A DNA stretch of 64,000 nt. Origin: Nemertoderma westbladi (taxonomy: Eukaryota; Xenacoelomorpha; Nemertodermatida; Nemertodermatidae). Below the pieces are notes generated by a model. That model saw only the letters and a list, made by a program, of their open reading frames with translations. It made no database searches and had not been told where the DNA came from. This document shows, piece by piece, positions 1 to 12,242 of the stretch (positions are counted from its first letter, which is position 1; the number at the start of each line of letters is the position of its first letter). The DNA lies in contig JAUCBJ010005720.1 of assembly GCA_032718475.1 (NCBI GenBank), forward strand, positions 1 through 64,000. The letters run 5' to 3'. The translations under genes and the position numbers were made by a program.

Positions 1-601
1 AACAGCCAGACAACTATCCAGCCTACAAATTATCTAAATAAAATTATACGCTACCCGTACAGACTTACACAAACAAAGTACAGACTAAACGATGGCAGAC
101 CACTCTCAAGCCTAAATAAACCACAGGACATGCAGACTCCGAAATGATTAGGGAGTATGCGCTCTAACCCAGTAGTGCGACTTATTCTTTAGTTGGGGGA
201 TTACCTTACAGCGTTCGCTGCCCCTACTGCCTAATCGTACTTAATCGGACAAGTGCTCTACACACACTGCAATTCGTTCGGACCTAACAGCAATCAGACA
301 ACAGCTCAGCCTACAAATTGTCTGTCCAATCTGATCAGGTTTACACGCCTTCTGTTCAATACTGGCCTACAAACAAATAAAACTGACAGAAATAAGTAAG
401 CTCCAAAAGAAACAAGGGGTGTACAGTCCCTAATCTCTTAAACAGCCTACCGGTATACAACAATCAAATCGAATAATACTAGTGTACTTATACGGAAGTA
501 GGTACCGGTCCGGATGATCAGGCAGTCAGGCCTACTGGTTACCGGTCGACCGGTACTTTCGACTTTATTGCTTACTGCAATAAAGAAGCGATATCCTTTA
601 A
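1..601 (-). mobile_element. 5' leader of a further LTR-element copy, truncated by the window edge
   Basis: Read on the minus strand, this continues directly from the CA end of the LTR at 602-1827. It matches the leader that follows the 5' LTR in element A (below 11086) and in element B (from 37790), including the shared ACCGGTCGACCGGT palindrome near 540. It also holds two copies of a roughly 300-bp leader unit (near 1-300 and 300-380 onward), as element B does. The LTR at 602-1827 is therefore followed by internal sequence, not by host flank, so another same-orientation copy probably extends left of the window. No coding potential is seen. Confidence 0.7.
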
Positions 602-1827
602 TGTTCGCGCTTTCAGACCTTTGGCAGTTTAACCCACCAAATTAAGATGTCTTCTAGATATTAAATCTGCTTTTAGTCTATGACAAGTATTTGATTCACT
701 ACACTAGTCGAAACCAATCCGTGCGCGACCATTCACCCGCTGGATATTCCCGGGAGATTGGGTTCGACGGTTTAATTTTATTGCTATGTAAGCCTAATGT
801 ATTATTCGACTGACAGTATTATATAATCTCTGACAATATTATTCACCTTCGGTAATATTAACAGTTCCTTTAGGACGTGGCGCTTTATCTATATAAACAG
901 AGTTATGACTTAAACTACTCACAACGATATGGCTTAATTATAATTCACATATATGGCGCATTCTTTAGGAATTGCTTCTTTAACAGACTCACTCATACAC
1001 AATGCTGCACAATACTGCACACTAATCTGCCAATCTTCACTGATTTTAGTCACATATAAAAGGAACACAGGCTGACTCATGTAGGGTCTATCAAATAACA
1101 TTAGATTCACTTCAAACCACTTTAACATAAGTCACAATCGTTATTGGTAACCTTTCTCTCTTACCTTCGGTATATCAAGAATATTGGGTTGCGGGGTTAT
1201 TTATCGTTATTCCAAATATAATAATTCATCAACCATATTATGAAGAACTGACAGTAAATAGCAGTATAAAACAACAACTGAACAGTTAGGTATATCGGTA
1301 CATCAGTACCGGTATGTCAGCATTGAGATATTTACAGAGATATTCAAGTTAAAGGATATATGCCCTTTATAATTAAACCTACTAGTGTAAGACTAAAAAG
1401 CAGTACAGCACAAAATACTTCCAAGCCGTTCTTTCTTTGGCTCAAGACTGAATGTAAACACTGCACATAGGCATTGCGTCATTTCTCGGAAATTTTCTGT
1501 ACAAGGAGCCACAAAAACGCTCTCATTGGCTGACTGAACTGAGAGACGCCGTAGAACAAAGGAAATCAACACGTATGAATGTCAGCTGTTAACCGTAGTC
1601 ATAGTAACTACTGTTCAAGAGTAGCTATCACCCTTTTGCGTCACGAATTGCCATAGAATCATAAAATATGCCTTTCACAGTACACATACGGAGGAAATAG
1701 GTCTTAGATCCTCTAAAAACACCGATACAGCAATAATACGGTCTCTTACACTTATTAAATCAACTACAGAGTATTTTAATGTAAAAGATAATAAAAATAA
1801 CGGGGCAATTCAGCAAAGGCTTTTACA
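602..1827 (-). repeat. LTR shared by element A (3' end) and the copy to the left
   Basis: On the minus strand it begins TGTAAAAGCC at 1827 and ends GCGCGAACA at 602, giving TG...CA ends. It aligns along its length with the element B LTRs, including the GACGCAAAAG block and the TATA-like TATATAGAT stretch near 885-895. It is more diverged from the B LTRs than the LTR at 11087 is. The sequence on its 3' side is element leader, not host DNA. Confidence 0.75.
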
Positions 1828-4036
1828 GGCTACTTTCACAATTGCGACTCGCTACTGTAAACACACTTTAGTAGTAACATTCACCTATAAACGCACAAAT
1901 TCCACACAACTGTCACAAACCGCACACATTCGGGCCATTTGTCAGTTAGTCAAGTGCCTTCCAGAATGCCACATTATTATTGGGTATCCTTGGATACTAG
2001 CAGTGTGCTATTTATTCCTTATGCTATTCAATGGGGCAAGCCTTTATTGTTCTTTTAACTCACTTCTAATTCTAGCGTGGTTGTTGCCATGGTGACATTA
2101 TGGAAAGCTAGCAGTAGAATTAGGGTAATTCTCATGCATACAGATCGGGGATGCTATTTAATAGTAATTCTTTAAGGGGGGGGGGGGGGGGGGGGGGGGT
2201 ACACCATTTTCGGACAACTCTTAGATTTATCACTGTCAGCGTTTCAAAATTATTCGGTTTTGGCTATAATTTGGAATATAAGTGCCTAAGATGCTATTCT
2301 ACATGACAGGTTAGAAAATTTTTATTTTTCGCTATTTAATATTAGTTAATACTAGTTAACAACAAAAAAAACTTGGTTGCGCTTAAAACCCTAAGGCTTT
2401 TTCAGTTTTGAATCTAATCACATGAAAGTTTTTTTATATGATAGATCAAAGATGGGGCAACATAACTATCAGGCGAAATTTTGTGAAAATAATTCTGCAC
2501 CGCTAGGTGGCGCTGTAAATTTATGCCTAATTTTTAGGTTTGTTATAAATAGTGTTAAATTTTATTAACAAATAATTTCGAAAAGTTGTCTGATACTTTT
2601 ATGCAGGGTGGCTATGTAGACACCCACAGAAAGTTTCAGACTAATTGCTCAAAAATTGTAGAAGTAAGTAGTAGGGTTTTGAAGTTGACAATTTCATAAA
2701 AAAAATATTTGGAGATAATCGACCTTTCATTATACATAGTAATAGTAATTTCAATAGGAATCCCTAAATGTAAATTGTTATAACTTAAAAACTAAAAGAG
2801 CTATTAAATAGCGGTTTTCAGATTTGGAAACACCATTCAATGGTGCATTATAATAGATCATAAAAAAAATTTCGACATATTTTTGACAAAAATGGTGTAC
2901 CCCCCCCCCTTAATTGTCAATATTCCTCTTTATACATGATTTTATGAATTTTATCGGCTATTGACTATATATTGGAGATTCTCGCACACTAATATACTTA
3001 ATAGGGTGAATCTCCGCTCCCATGATCTATTAATTAATGGAATTTTGGGAATGTTATAAATTGTATAAAAATGACAATTTATCAAATTCATTAAAAGAAA
3101 TGAATTTAAATTTATTCCCGTAAATTTTATTATTTAATATTAAAATAGACACAATTTTATTCCAGAACATATCTGGGGACTGGGATCCTTGATTCTAGGA
3201 AATTTGTCCTTTTAAGAGTATCGGTAAGTGCTACGATATCTTAATTGACTAGAATTTTAAAGGATCTAAATTTTGACAGATTTTAATTTATAGATTCTCT
3301 AGAGTTAACTTGTAAGTAGTTACTCTATTGTATTTGTTTGACAGATTTTATAAATATTAATAGTTAATATTTAAGATGGGCACCGGTTTATTCCAGAACA
3401 TGTCTGGGGACGTTAACCATTGATTCTAGAATTTTGTCTTTTAAGTATATCGGTGGGTGCCGCGATATCTTAATCGACTAGAATTACAGATGGTCAAAGG
3501 GTTTAACAGATTTATTTTGCGTTTTACGCTACTGTTAAAGGGACATCACGCTACTATATGTATTATTTAATATACGGTATGAGAGCAATATCGCAAGAAG
3601 CAATGTCAGTGAGAAGAGGCAAGTCGTTTCCAAGGTCTACCCAGAGCTTGGTTTAGCCGAGACACGAGGATCTGAATTTTGCATTCCTAATACTCTACTT
3701 ACCAATAATACTTGAATATAGTAGGAGCTTTATTGTACTTTAATAAGTACGGATATTTCATCTTACTGTAGTCACGTATTTATAATGTAATACGGACAGT
3801 AAGGAAAGAGAAAAAGAATTATTTCTCGCCGTCGCACTAAATATATAATATATAAGTAATTAAGTAATAAACCTAATATATATTGCACTAATCTACTAAT
3901 AATCGCTAAAATAACATTCTACTAAATAAAATTAAAGAAAACGATTATAATAAAATTACATAATAATACATACATAAATATAAAATAATAAAAACAAATA
4001 TAAAATAATATAGTCACACACCCACTCCAGACGCTG
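1828..4036 (-). mobile_element. 3' untranslated region of element A, with an internal direct repeat
   Basis: No ORF is supported here. It is the counterpart of 44327-45727 in element B. A roughly 200-bp unit containing TTCCAGAACAT, TCTGGGGAC and GATATCTTAAT occurs twice (about 3160-3270 and 3390-3490). The same pair is present inverted in element B (about 44870-45130), so the duplication predates the split of the two copies. The stretch 2176-2909 is a separate insertion. Confidence 0.65.
2176..2909. mobile_element. TTAA-flanked miniature inverted-repeat transposon, 734 bp
   Basis: The element is bounded by TTAA at 2172-2175 and 2910-2913. Its ends are inverted repeats: a run of 24 G followed by TACACCATTTT on the left, and AAAATGGTGTA followed by ten C on the right. 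The equivalent site in element B (about 45368) has a single TTAA and no insert, which is a natural empty site confirming both ends. TTAA duplication is the signature of the piggyBac superfamily. No transposase ORF is present, so it would depend on an enzyme supplied in trans. Confidence 0.85.
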
Positions 4037-7000
4037 TTACGTTGGGGAGTCCCTAGATGTTTGTTGGATTAGGGAGGTGGTCGTGGGAAGAGTATCTTGC
4101 CTTCCATAGTTTCCGGACAGTTCTCTGTCTCTTTCCAGTAAACATAAACGACCAACTGGGCGATTGAGTTGTTGTGTTTCGAATACAATTCCAGGTTTCC
4201 TCTTCGTCCTGGAATAGTGACGATAGAAACATCGCTTCAAATACACGACGGCCTTACAAAGCCGATTCCAGGATCTATAGTGGTCCATCGCTCCCGGCAG
4301 GAGAGGTGAGAGTCCCTGCGAGACGTCTGGTGTTCCAGATCTCCAGTCTCTCTCTCTGATCTCCACAACAGATCGGTTCGCGGTGGGGGAGTTTAGATCC
4401 ACAGCGTCGTCCCTGGAAATGTGTAGTACAGACAGATCTAGCACGGGTTTAAATAACCTTGATTTACTCGTCCGGGTTTTAGGTTTGACTTTCTCCGCTC
4501 CCTTGGCTTGTCTAATCTCAGACGTGGTAAGATGGGGAGGCCATTCATCTTCTTTACTTAGGAAGTCGGGTCCACCTAACCAGTCTGGAGTATCTGTCAG
4601 TTCTTGAGGAGTTGCTCCTCTGGAAGCGATGTCGGCTAGATTAATCGTCTCGGGGCAATGTCTCCATTGATCTACATTAGAGTTAATATCGTCATTATCT
4701 GAGGAGTATGGTGTTCCCTCAGTTGTGGTCGTCTCTCCCTCACTGATGTCTTCTTCCCATTCACTCTCCTGATGGACCTGATCTTTGGGTAGCCTTTCTA
4801 GGAGTGTCCTACGGGAAGGTCCAGTGAGGTACCAACCTACTCTTGTTCTTCCCGCATAGGTTTGCAATGGTTGCGGTCGAGCAGGCCGTTTCTCTAATGT
4901 CTCAAGCGCCTCATGCGCATTTTGGCCGATGAGTATCTGTACCCCTGGGTAGTCGGTGTTGAATCTAGGTATCTCATGCTGCTGGGTGAAATCGTCTTCA
5001 TCCCAGTTATAAGGTTCCACTTGGCTGGTAGCGAAGTTCTTTATCGCCACCATTTTTACTAACCTTATACTGTGTTCTCCTAGTTCATCCTGGGGGGTGG
5101 ACAACGCGCCTACATAGTAGTCTGTAGCTACTGTAGATTTCCAAACCTGCATAATTCCTGAAAGGTTCAACTTAGTTCGGAACTTGGGTTGTCCAGCAAA
5201 GATGTCTTCGGCTAGTTCTTTGTCGATGAATGTTCCTGTGCTGCCGGAGTCAAGGAGGGCGTTCACTATATAGCTCTTTTCTGGCCCGTGGACTCTCAAC
5301 TGCACTACGGGAAATTCTCGGATTCCTACGTTGGAAGTTGGTGCTTTCCAAGATGGTTGTCGGTCAGGAGTAGTTAGGGGGAGCTCACTGTCGGTTTCCT
5401 TTCTCATACGTAAGTGCTCGATACACTGCGGTATTTATTAAGTAACAGGATTCGTTTTCGTCGGAGAATTCATCCGTATAGAATCCTTCCATCTCAGAAC
5501 TTTGGTCAGTGTCGTTCACATCACTGAATTGGACATGTAGTTCGGGCTCACTTACCTGACTCGGGCTGTTTCTTTCGAATTCAGTGTGCAACAAGATATG
5601 ATGTTTCGCGCCGCACTTAGCACACCTTGCGTCGGAGTAACAGGTTCGCCGTTGGTGTCCTCGTCTGAGGCAATTATAACACAACCGCTTATCCCACATG
5701 ACTTCACGTCTATCTTTTAGTGATTTCTTTAAAAATTTATCACACACACTTAAACGGTGGGGCCCATCGCACAGCGCACATTTTGGTTTGATGTTACTCA
5801 CCTTACCTTGGGTAACGTTGTGCACTCTCGTTCTTTCCTCGGGCTTTCTTCCGTGAACTCTATTAGGAGACGTAGGAGGAGTTTTTGTTACCTGTTCTCT
5901 CCTGTCATTGGTTCGAGACTTAAATTTACTTACGTCTTTAGGCGCTTTGTTGACATAGTAAGATCTTTCAGTGTCTTTCCCGCTGTCCTCTTCTTGAGAA
6001 GCCTGGCTTTCGCCGTCGTCTGTATAACACACTGGTGTTACCTTTCTCCTAGAAACGGGTTTTCTCACTTACCTTATTTTCCGGTGTCTTCTCTCTGGAC
6101 TGCTTTAGGAGCTGTAATTTTACCTCTCCATCTAAGAATGACATGAGATCAGCCATGGTAGGGTCTCTTCGTTGTTGTTCCATCATATATAAGACTTTCT
6201 TGTCCCAGCGTGTACCTACTCCACCCTTTGGTAAAGTAGAGGCCACGGCTCCAATAACCATAGAACTCTGATATTCATGAGACTTACCTAGCCAATCTAA
6301 TTGTCTACAGATCTCCTGAATCTCATCGGAAAACTCTATAATCCCGCTGCTAATGAACTTTCGGGGCGCTACCAATTTTGCATACAAATACCTAGCTATG
6401 TTATTCCTATTACCATACCTGATGTTTAGTGTATCCCAAACTTGTCTTAATCCATCTGGATGTCCAATAAACTTTAACGCCATTAACTTGGGAGATCCTT
6501 CCAAGCACTCGATGAGGAATCTAAGTTTCTCTCCGTTAGATAGCACAGAGTTCTGTATGTTATCTTTGTAATATTCATTAAAAGGTAACCATTTCATCTC
6601 ATCTCCATTGAACTTGACGATCTCTCCCACCTTTACCGCTTGACGGGCTTCGGTTCTAGCCATTTGACGCGTAAAACTTTCTTGGGCCATCGTGTTATTT
6701 AATATCGAGTTATCGGTATATAAATTTCTCGGATTATGATCAGGTCTATATGGAATATCATTGTCAACAGGTTTATAATTACCCTTAATAGGGTTTACTA
6801 TAGGAGTTTCTACTTCACTAGCAGTATAGATGCGTGTAGGCTCCACACCTTGCGCATGAAATACTTCAGACCTAACAGGTTGACACATTGTTACCGGGGT
6901 TGGTGGTATACCCCTTTGGGTATTTACTAATTTATCGCGTTCTAACGCGATACTCTGCTGCACTTCTTGCAACTCTAACCTACTTTCCCTTACTGTGCCC

Positions 7001-8986
7001 TTGAACTGCTGAACAGTCTCCTGCATCTGCCCGAGCAGGAGATCCATCCCCCGCCGTCTCTCATCCACCCACTCGACCGCCGAAGCGGGAGCCGCCAACA
7101 TAGTAGCGGGTGGATGAGGGACAACGGGCGACAAATCATTGATATTTCGCTCGGAGTCCAGGACAGGAGCTGTCTCTGGGGCTGTTCTGCTGGGCACAGG
7201 TAGTTTAGTGCTATGCAAAGGGAATTTAGAGGTAGGTTCTGGGAGTACAGGTGTCTCTATCACTGAAGGGGTGGCTTCGAGAACAGGCCTAATTATTTCA
7301 GGCTCATCTACTATAGTAGGGAGTCTTGCTGCCCTAATAATTTGGTCTGTGGGTTCTGTACTACCTAAGTCTGTACTAGCTAGTTGCCTTCTAACAGCTG
7401 GGGGCAAATCAGGCAATTTCTGACGGTGGGGCATTCTTCTACGCCTGCTTAGACGAGATCTATTTCCTCCGCCTTCAGGATCGGTGGTATCGCCTTCATC
7501 AGATGATGTAAATCCCTGCCTTTTAGGAGTAGATCGACTTATCATCTGCATTTGACTAGCTGTTAACTGTTTATTTATGCCGTCTTGCTTCTCTTGAAGA
7601 TTTTCCAACTCTAGCTGGGTGGTCTCTTCAGACGCTCTCCGTTCTGCTTCTGCCACTGCCTCTGCCGCTTTTCTTTCCGCTTCTGCCGCTGCCACCTTTC
7701 TTTCAGCCTCTGCCTCTGCCGCTGCCGCTGCCGCTTTTCTTTCAGCCTCTGCCTCTGCCGCTGCCGCTGCCGCTTTTCTTACTACTTCTGCCGCTGCCGC
7801 TGCTGCTGTCTTTCTGTCTTCTATACGTTTTTTCTTTACTTGTTCTTCTTGGACTCTAGCGATGCGGAGGCGTTCATCAAATTTAGCTTGGTTCGCAGCT
7901 AACATTTCCACATCTATTGCGTCCAACACAAGCTTGGCTCCTTCACATTAGGGCGAAGTCCAGCCAGCTGTCTCCTCAACTCTTCATCACCTAGAAATCG
8001 TTGATAGTCTGACAGATAGATGTCAATAGCGTCCCTCGTCTGCGGTTTCTCTGCTGTCGCTTCGCTTTCCACTTGAGAAAAGGTAGCGTCTGTTGATTCT
8101 CCATGGGTTGAGCGCTCAGCAAGCTGAGATTTCCACTGGGCCGTTCCTTGAACCTTGAGACCCACCCGCTGGAACCAAGTCTTTACGGCAACTTGCAACG
8201 ACGTGTCTTGTCTTCTTTTCGAAGCTTCCTCAAAGGCCGATAAGATTAGTCTGATTCTTAGAATTCTTTTCGAACTTGATAAAACGGCTCTCCCTGCTCT
8301 TGAGGTCCTTGGGGTTGTTGAAACAGTTGTTCCTCTAATCGCTCCATAGAGCTGAAGAATCCCTGTACATATCCTGCTGCTGACCTCTTCCACACAGCTG
8401 GATCTCTAATGTCTTTTGTCACTCCCATCCTATGTGTGTCTTCCCAGGCAGCTTCCGATAGGTCAAACGGGAGTCCGGGTCCGGGGAAGTTCCATTGCGA
8501 CTCGACAATAGACTTCAGTTCCTCTCTTGGGTATCCCGCATAACTATCCTTGGTCGATCGCTTGTTTCTAGCCCAATCAATTTGGTGTTCCTCCACCGCA
8601 ATCAATACCCTAGTGAGTACGGCTGCAGGAAGAATGAGAAGGGGATCCGAATAAACAGCATCTGCCATCTTTGCTCCGCGCTCGGGTGGCAGCTCTACAG
8701 TATCCGAACTACTGGAGCTATCGGGCCGCTGAGAATTAAGTTCTCGGCTAGGGTGTTGCTGCTGTTTAACAGCTGCTTCCTGGTCCCGCTTGACCTGAGC
8801 CCGAGTGCCTATGATAGACCTACGGTGTTGGACTAGCCTAGGGTCTGATATCACTACTGGAGGGATGATCTTTCTCACAGTAGGAGGTGAGTTGAACTTC
8901 GGTCTCACACGTTCCACACTCCTGTCTGGGTCACAGATGGTTGTATCTAGGAGACTGTCTGACAGGTTTTGCTTTGTGTCAGACAT
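4037..8986 (-). pseudogene. gag-protease polyprotein pseudogene of element A (BEL/Pao type)
   Basis: Five minus-strand segments (8986-8258, about 8270-7914, 7929-6049, 6068-5385, 5407-4037) form one polyprotein broken by four frameshifts near 8265, 7925, 6060 and 5400. Each is a single-base gain or loss relative to element B. Order: N-terminal domain starting MSDTKQN, an Ala/Glu-rich coiled coil (about 7650-7830), a DUF1759-like gag core (about 6150-6640), three zinc-knuckle-like Cys/His motifs (about 5580-5790), and a retropepsin-like aspartic protease with DSGST (about 5245). The RT domain is missing. After an acidic linker the frame enters the end of RNase H (about 4600-4680) and about 180 residues of post-RNase H sequence, part of which is deleted in element B. 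The start at 8986 is supported because upstream sequence is leader-like. Confidence 0.8.
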
Positions 8987-11086
8987 GTTTGTTTGTACAG
9001 TTGAATGCCTACTGCTATATTACAGTTAAAGCAAGTCTAGTAATTCAGTATCAACTGTCAGCCTAGTAATTAATTACCGATATCGTTACTCAGTGTAACG
9101 TGATATATATACACAATATATTAGAATACCGGCATACACTTATAGTATATATATAAGTATTATTACAGACTAGGTTTGTCACAGAATACCGGTATATAAT
9201 TTCAGCACAAATATATAGAAATATATAATAAGCCTATCGTGAATACCGATATACAGCTTACACTTATAGTATATATAAGTATTATTACAGACTAGGTTTG
9301 TCACAGAATACCGGTATATAATTTCAGCACAAATATATAGAAATATATAATAAGCCTATCGTGAATACCGGTATACAGCTTACACTTATAGTATATATAA
9401 GTATAATTATAGACTAGAATTAATTACAGAATACCGGTATATAATTTCAGCACAAATTTATAGAAATAAATATAATAAGCCTATCGCAAATACCGGTATG
9501 TCAATTATTTTAGAATAATTGAATTTCTGAATTTTTAGGGTTACTTAGTTACTTTACTTTACTTTATTACCGTTATTTAAGCAGTAGTCCAACTGACATT
9601 AAGACCTAATTGTTGTATGACAGGCCTACTATTTTATAAATCGGTTTGAGTTGATTTATAATATATATACCCGTTTAATGGGTTTTTGTCAATATTTGAA
9701 ATAAATGTTATTATTTCTGGGAAAGAGTCACTGCACAGAAGCTGTACGCTCTCAGTGAAGTGCTACTTGTTGGACACTAAAACAAATAATTCTAATTTGC
9801 CTAAGTTACTTAATACTACAAATTACGTACAATACGGGGTGAGATTACAATCTCTAAATAAACATAAAATTTACACATACGAATTTTTAGGGGTAATTTT
9901 ACAAGAAGTCTACAAACCAGCCTAACAAGGGGTTAGAATTTCTGGTTATTACAACGGATAGGATACTACGGTATTTGAAAGGAATAAAGCAGTAGTAAAT
10001 ATACTGCATTGTCCAGATAGGAAAAATACCACCGTCTGACGACTTATAGCCGTAGCGCTATAAGTACTACGTTATGTATCATGGAGTGTTCCTACCTAGA
10101 AGTTAATTACCGCGGCCTACCAGAGCCAAAGTGCCTATTAACCACTTTACAACACAAATTTACTGCCTACACACTAATTACCTTCGGAAAGCACTGTACA
10201 CTAAACCCTAAATTAGGTACAAGTACTTATACAACAAATAACCAGCAGTTAAAATACTTGAACAGCTAAAAGAACCACGGTATCTGCCGGAGTGACCAAA
10301 GCATAAAATCTCCAGTCTTTACCTACGCCGAACAGCCCTGATGTAGTACTGGGGTTAATTTAACTATAACGGTATGTATAACAAGCACAATTACTGTAGG
10401 AATAAACTTGGGGTTTGTGAATGTTGCGAATAATCGCATAAACTCTGAATAATAAATATTACGCTACCCGTACAGACTACACAAACAAAATACAAACCAA
10501 ATGCTGGCAGACTACTATCAAGCCTAAATAAACTACAGTATATGCAGACTCCGAAATGGTTAGTTAGTATGCGTTCTAACCGAGTAGTGCGACTTATTCT
10601 TTCGGGGGGGTTTTACCTTACAGCACTGGAAGCCCCTACGTTCCTAACTAGTACTTTATCGGACATACACTCTACACACACAGCAATCTCTTCAGACTTA
10701 ACAACAGCTAGACAACAATCCAGCCTACAAATTATCTGTACAATCTGAGCAGGCTTACACGCCTTCTGTTCAATATTAACTTTCAAATAAATAAAACTGA
10801 CAGAAATAGGCCTAAGTAAAATCCCAATAAAAACCAGGCGTCCCCGATTAAATATTAAGACCTACCGGTATATAATTATCAAAATCGAATAATACTGCTG
10901 TACCTGTACTGCTGTAAGTACCGGTTCGGGTGGTTAGGCAGTCAGGCCTACTGGTTACCGGTCGACCGGTACTTCAGCTTTATTGCCTACGTTGCAATAC
11001 AGAAGCTATAACTGTTATTGTTCTTACCAGAACAATAGTAAACTGTATTTATTGCCTACACTGCAATCAGAATTAATAACTGTTAC
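8987..11086 (-). mobile_element. 5' leader of element A with a roughly 120-bp tandem repeat
   Basis: Non-coding leader between the 5' LTR and gag. About three copies of a 110-120-bp unit lie at 9080-9500, each containing ATACCGGTATA, a TATATAAGTA-type AT tract and AAGCCTAT. One copy of the roughly 300-bp leader unit lies at 10440-10760; element B has two. No TGG-initiated sequence complementary to a tRNA 3' end directly follows the LTR. Small open frames here are not conserved in element B and are not annotated. Confidence 0.65.
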
Positions 11087-12242
11087 TGTTCGCGCTTTTA
11101 AGACCTTTGGCAGTTTAACCCGCCAAATCTATATGTCTTCTAGGTTATAAATCGACTTTAGCCTATGACAAGTATTTGACACAAATAAATCCAACATTAG
11201 CCGAAGCCAGTCTATGCGCGACCATTCACCCGCTGGATATACCCGGGAGACTGGATTCGGATGCTTTAATTTGATTGCGGTGCAGGCCTACCGTACTATT
11301 CGATTGATCGTTAATATATAATCTCTGACAAATATCATTCACTTTCGGGAAATATTAGCAGTTCCTTTAGGACGTGGCGCTCTATCTATATAAACAGAGC
11401 TATGGCTTACGCTAAACACAACGGAATGGATTATAAGTTACACATAAGGCGCATTCTTTAGGAGATGCTTTGTTACGCGGACAAGCACATACAGACTATT
11501 GCACACCGCTGCACACTGAATTGCCGATAGTCACTGATTTTAATCATATATAAAGAGAATAGCAACCGACATTTGTAGGGCCTATAAAATAGCATTCAAT
11601 TCACTACAAACCACGATAATATAAGTCGCAATTGCTATATGTAACCGGTCTCTCTAACCTTAGTGTATCAAGAAGATCGGGGTTTCTGATCGTTTATCGT
11701 TATTCTCCAAATAACAATATGTAAACAACTGATACAATTAATAACAAACAGTAAATAGCAGTAAATAATGTGCAATACAGCAGTAGGTACCGTACCGTAC
11801 CGGTAACAGTTATGTGTTCTTATAATTAAAGTTGTTCTAATGTTGGAATAATTCAGAATAATTCCATAGCCGATGTTCTAGGCTCTGGAAAAACCAACAC
11901 ACTGAACCCTGTGAGCTGTTGCAGGTAGCTTTCAACACAAAGAGGAAAAACTCTCATTGGCAGAGCTCCATATTCCACAGATTCCACGAATGTCTAAATG
12001 CCGAACTATTCGGGTTTTTGCAGCCCTTAGCCAACACACAGGATGAATCACTCTGCTTGGTTGACCTTGCTCTGGTTGGTTGATCGAACAGAACAAAGAG
12101 GCCATACATACAGCAAATCAGCCAATCAGCCGGTAGCTTGCATCATTTGAGTTAGGGAGTTTTCTTTAGAGTATTTGAGCGCATTGAGGGAAACTGGATT
12201 GCGAAGCAAAAGGGCCAGTTATATCCCATAAAAGCTTTTACA
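11087..12242 (-). repeat. 5' LTR of element A
   Basis: It ends GCGCGAACA at 11087 (minus strand) and is very similar to the element B LTRs over its 3' two thirds. The U3 part (about 11840-12242) is much more diverged, but keeps the order of blocks such as AGAGTTTTTCC near 11955 and the TTAATTATAAGAACACATAAC segment near 11800-11830. It contains the 20-bp segment present in the 3' LTR of B but missing from the 5' LTR of B. The outer end at 12242 (TGTAAAAGC) is inferred from weak similarity. Confidence 0.65.

Larger units (their letters stand above)
602..12242 (-). mobile_element. Element A: BEL/Pao-like LTR retrotransposon, decayed and lacking reverse transcriptase
   Basis: Order on the minus strand: 5' LTR 11087-12242, leader 8987-11086, gag-protease pseudogene 8986-4037, 3' untranslated region 4036-1828, LTR 602-1827. 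The gag half (DUF1759-like core, three cysteine/histidine knuckles) and the protease motif DSGST are of BEL/Pao type. The reverse transcriptase and most of RNase H are absent. The frame runs from the protease linker straight into the tail of RNase H (motif NLADIASRG, about 4600-4660). The two LTRs are clearly diverged from each other, so this is an old or recombinant copy. A 734-bp TTAA element sits in its 3' region. The outer 5' boundary at 12242 is a weak call from the TGTAAAAGC-type start. Confidence 0.75.

Noticed and set aside
5757-6146. Plus-strand open frame of 129 codons inside element A
   Set aside because: It is the antisense shadow of the gag zinc-knuckle region.
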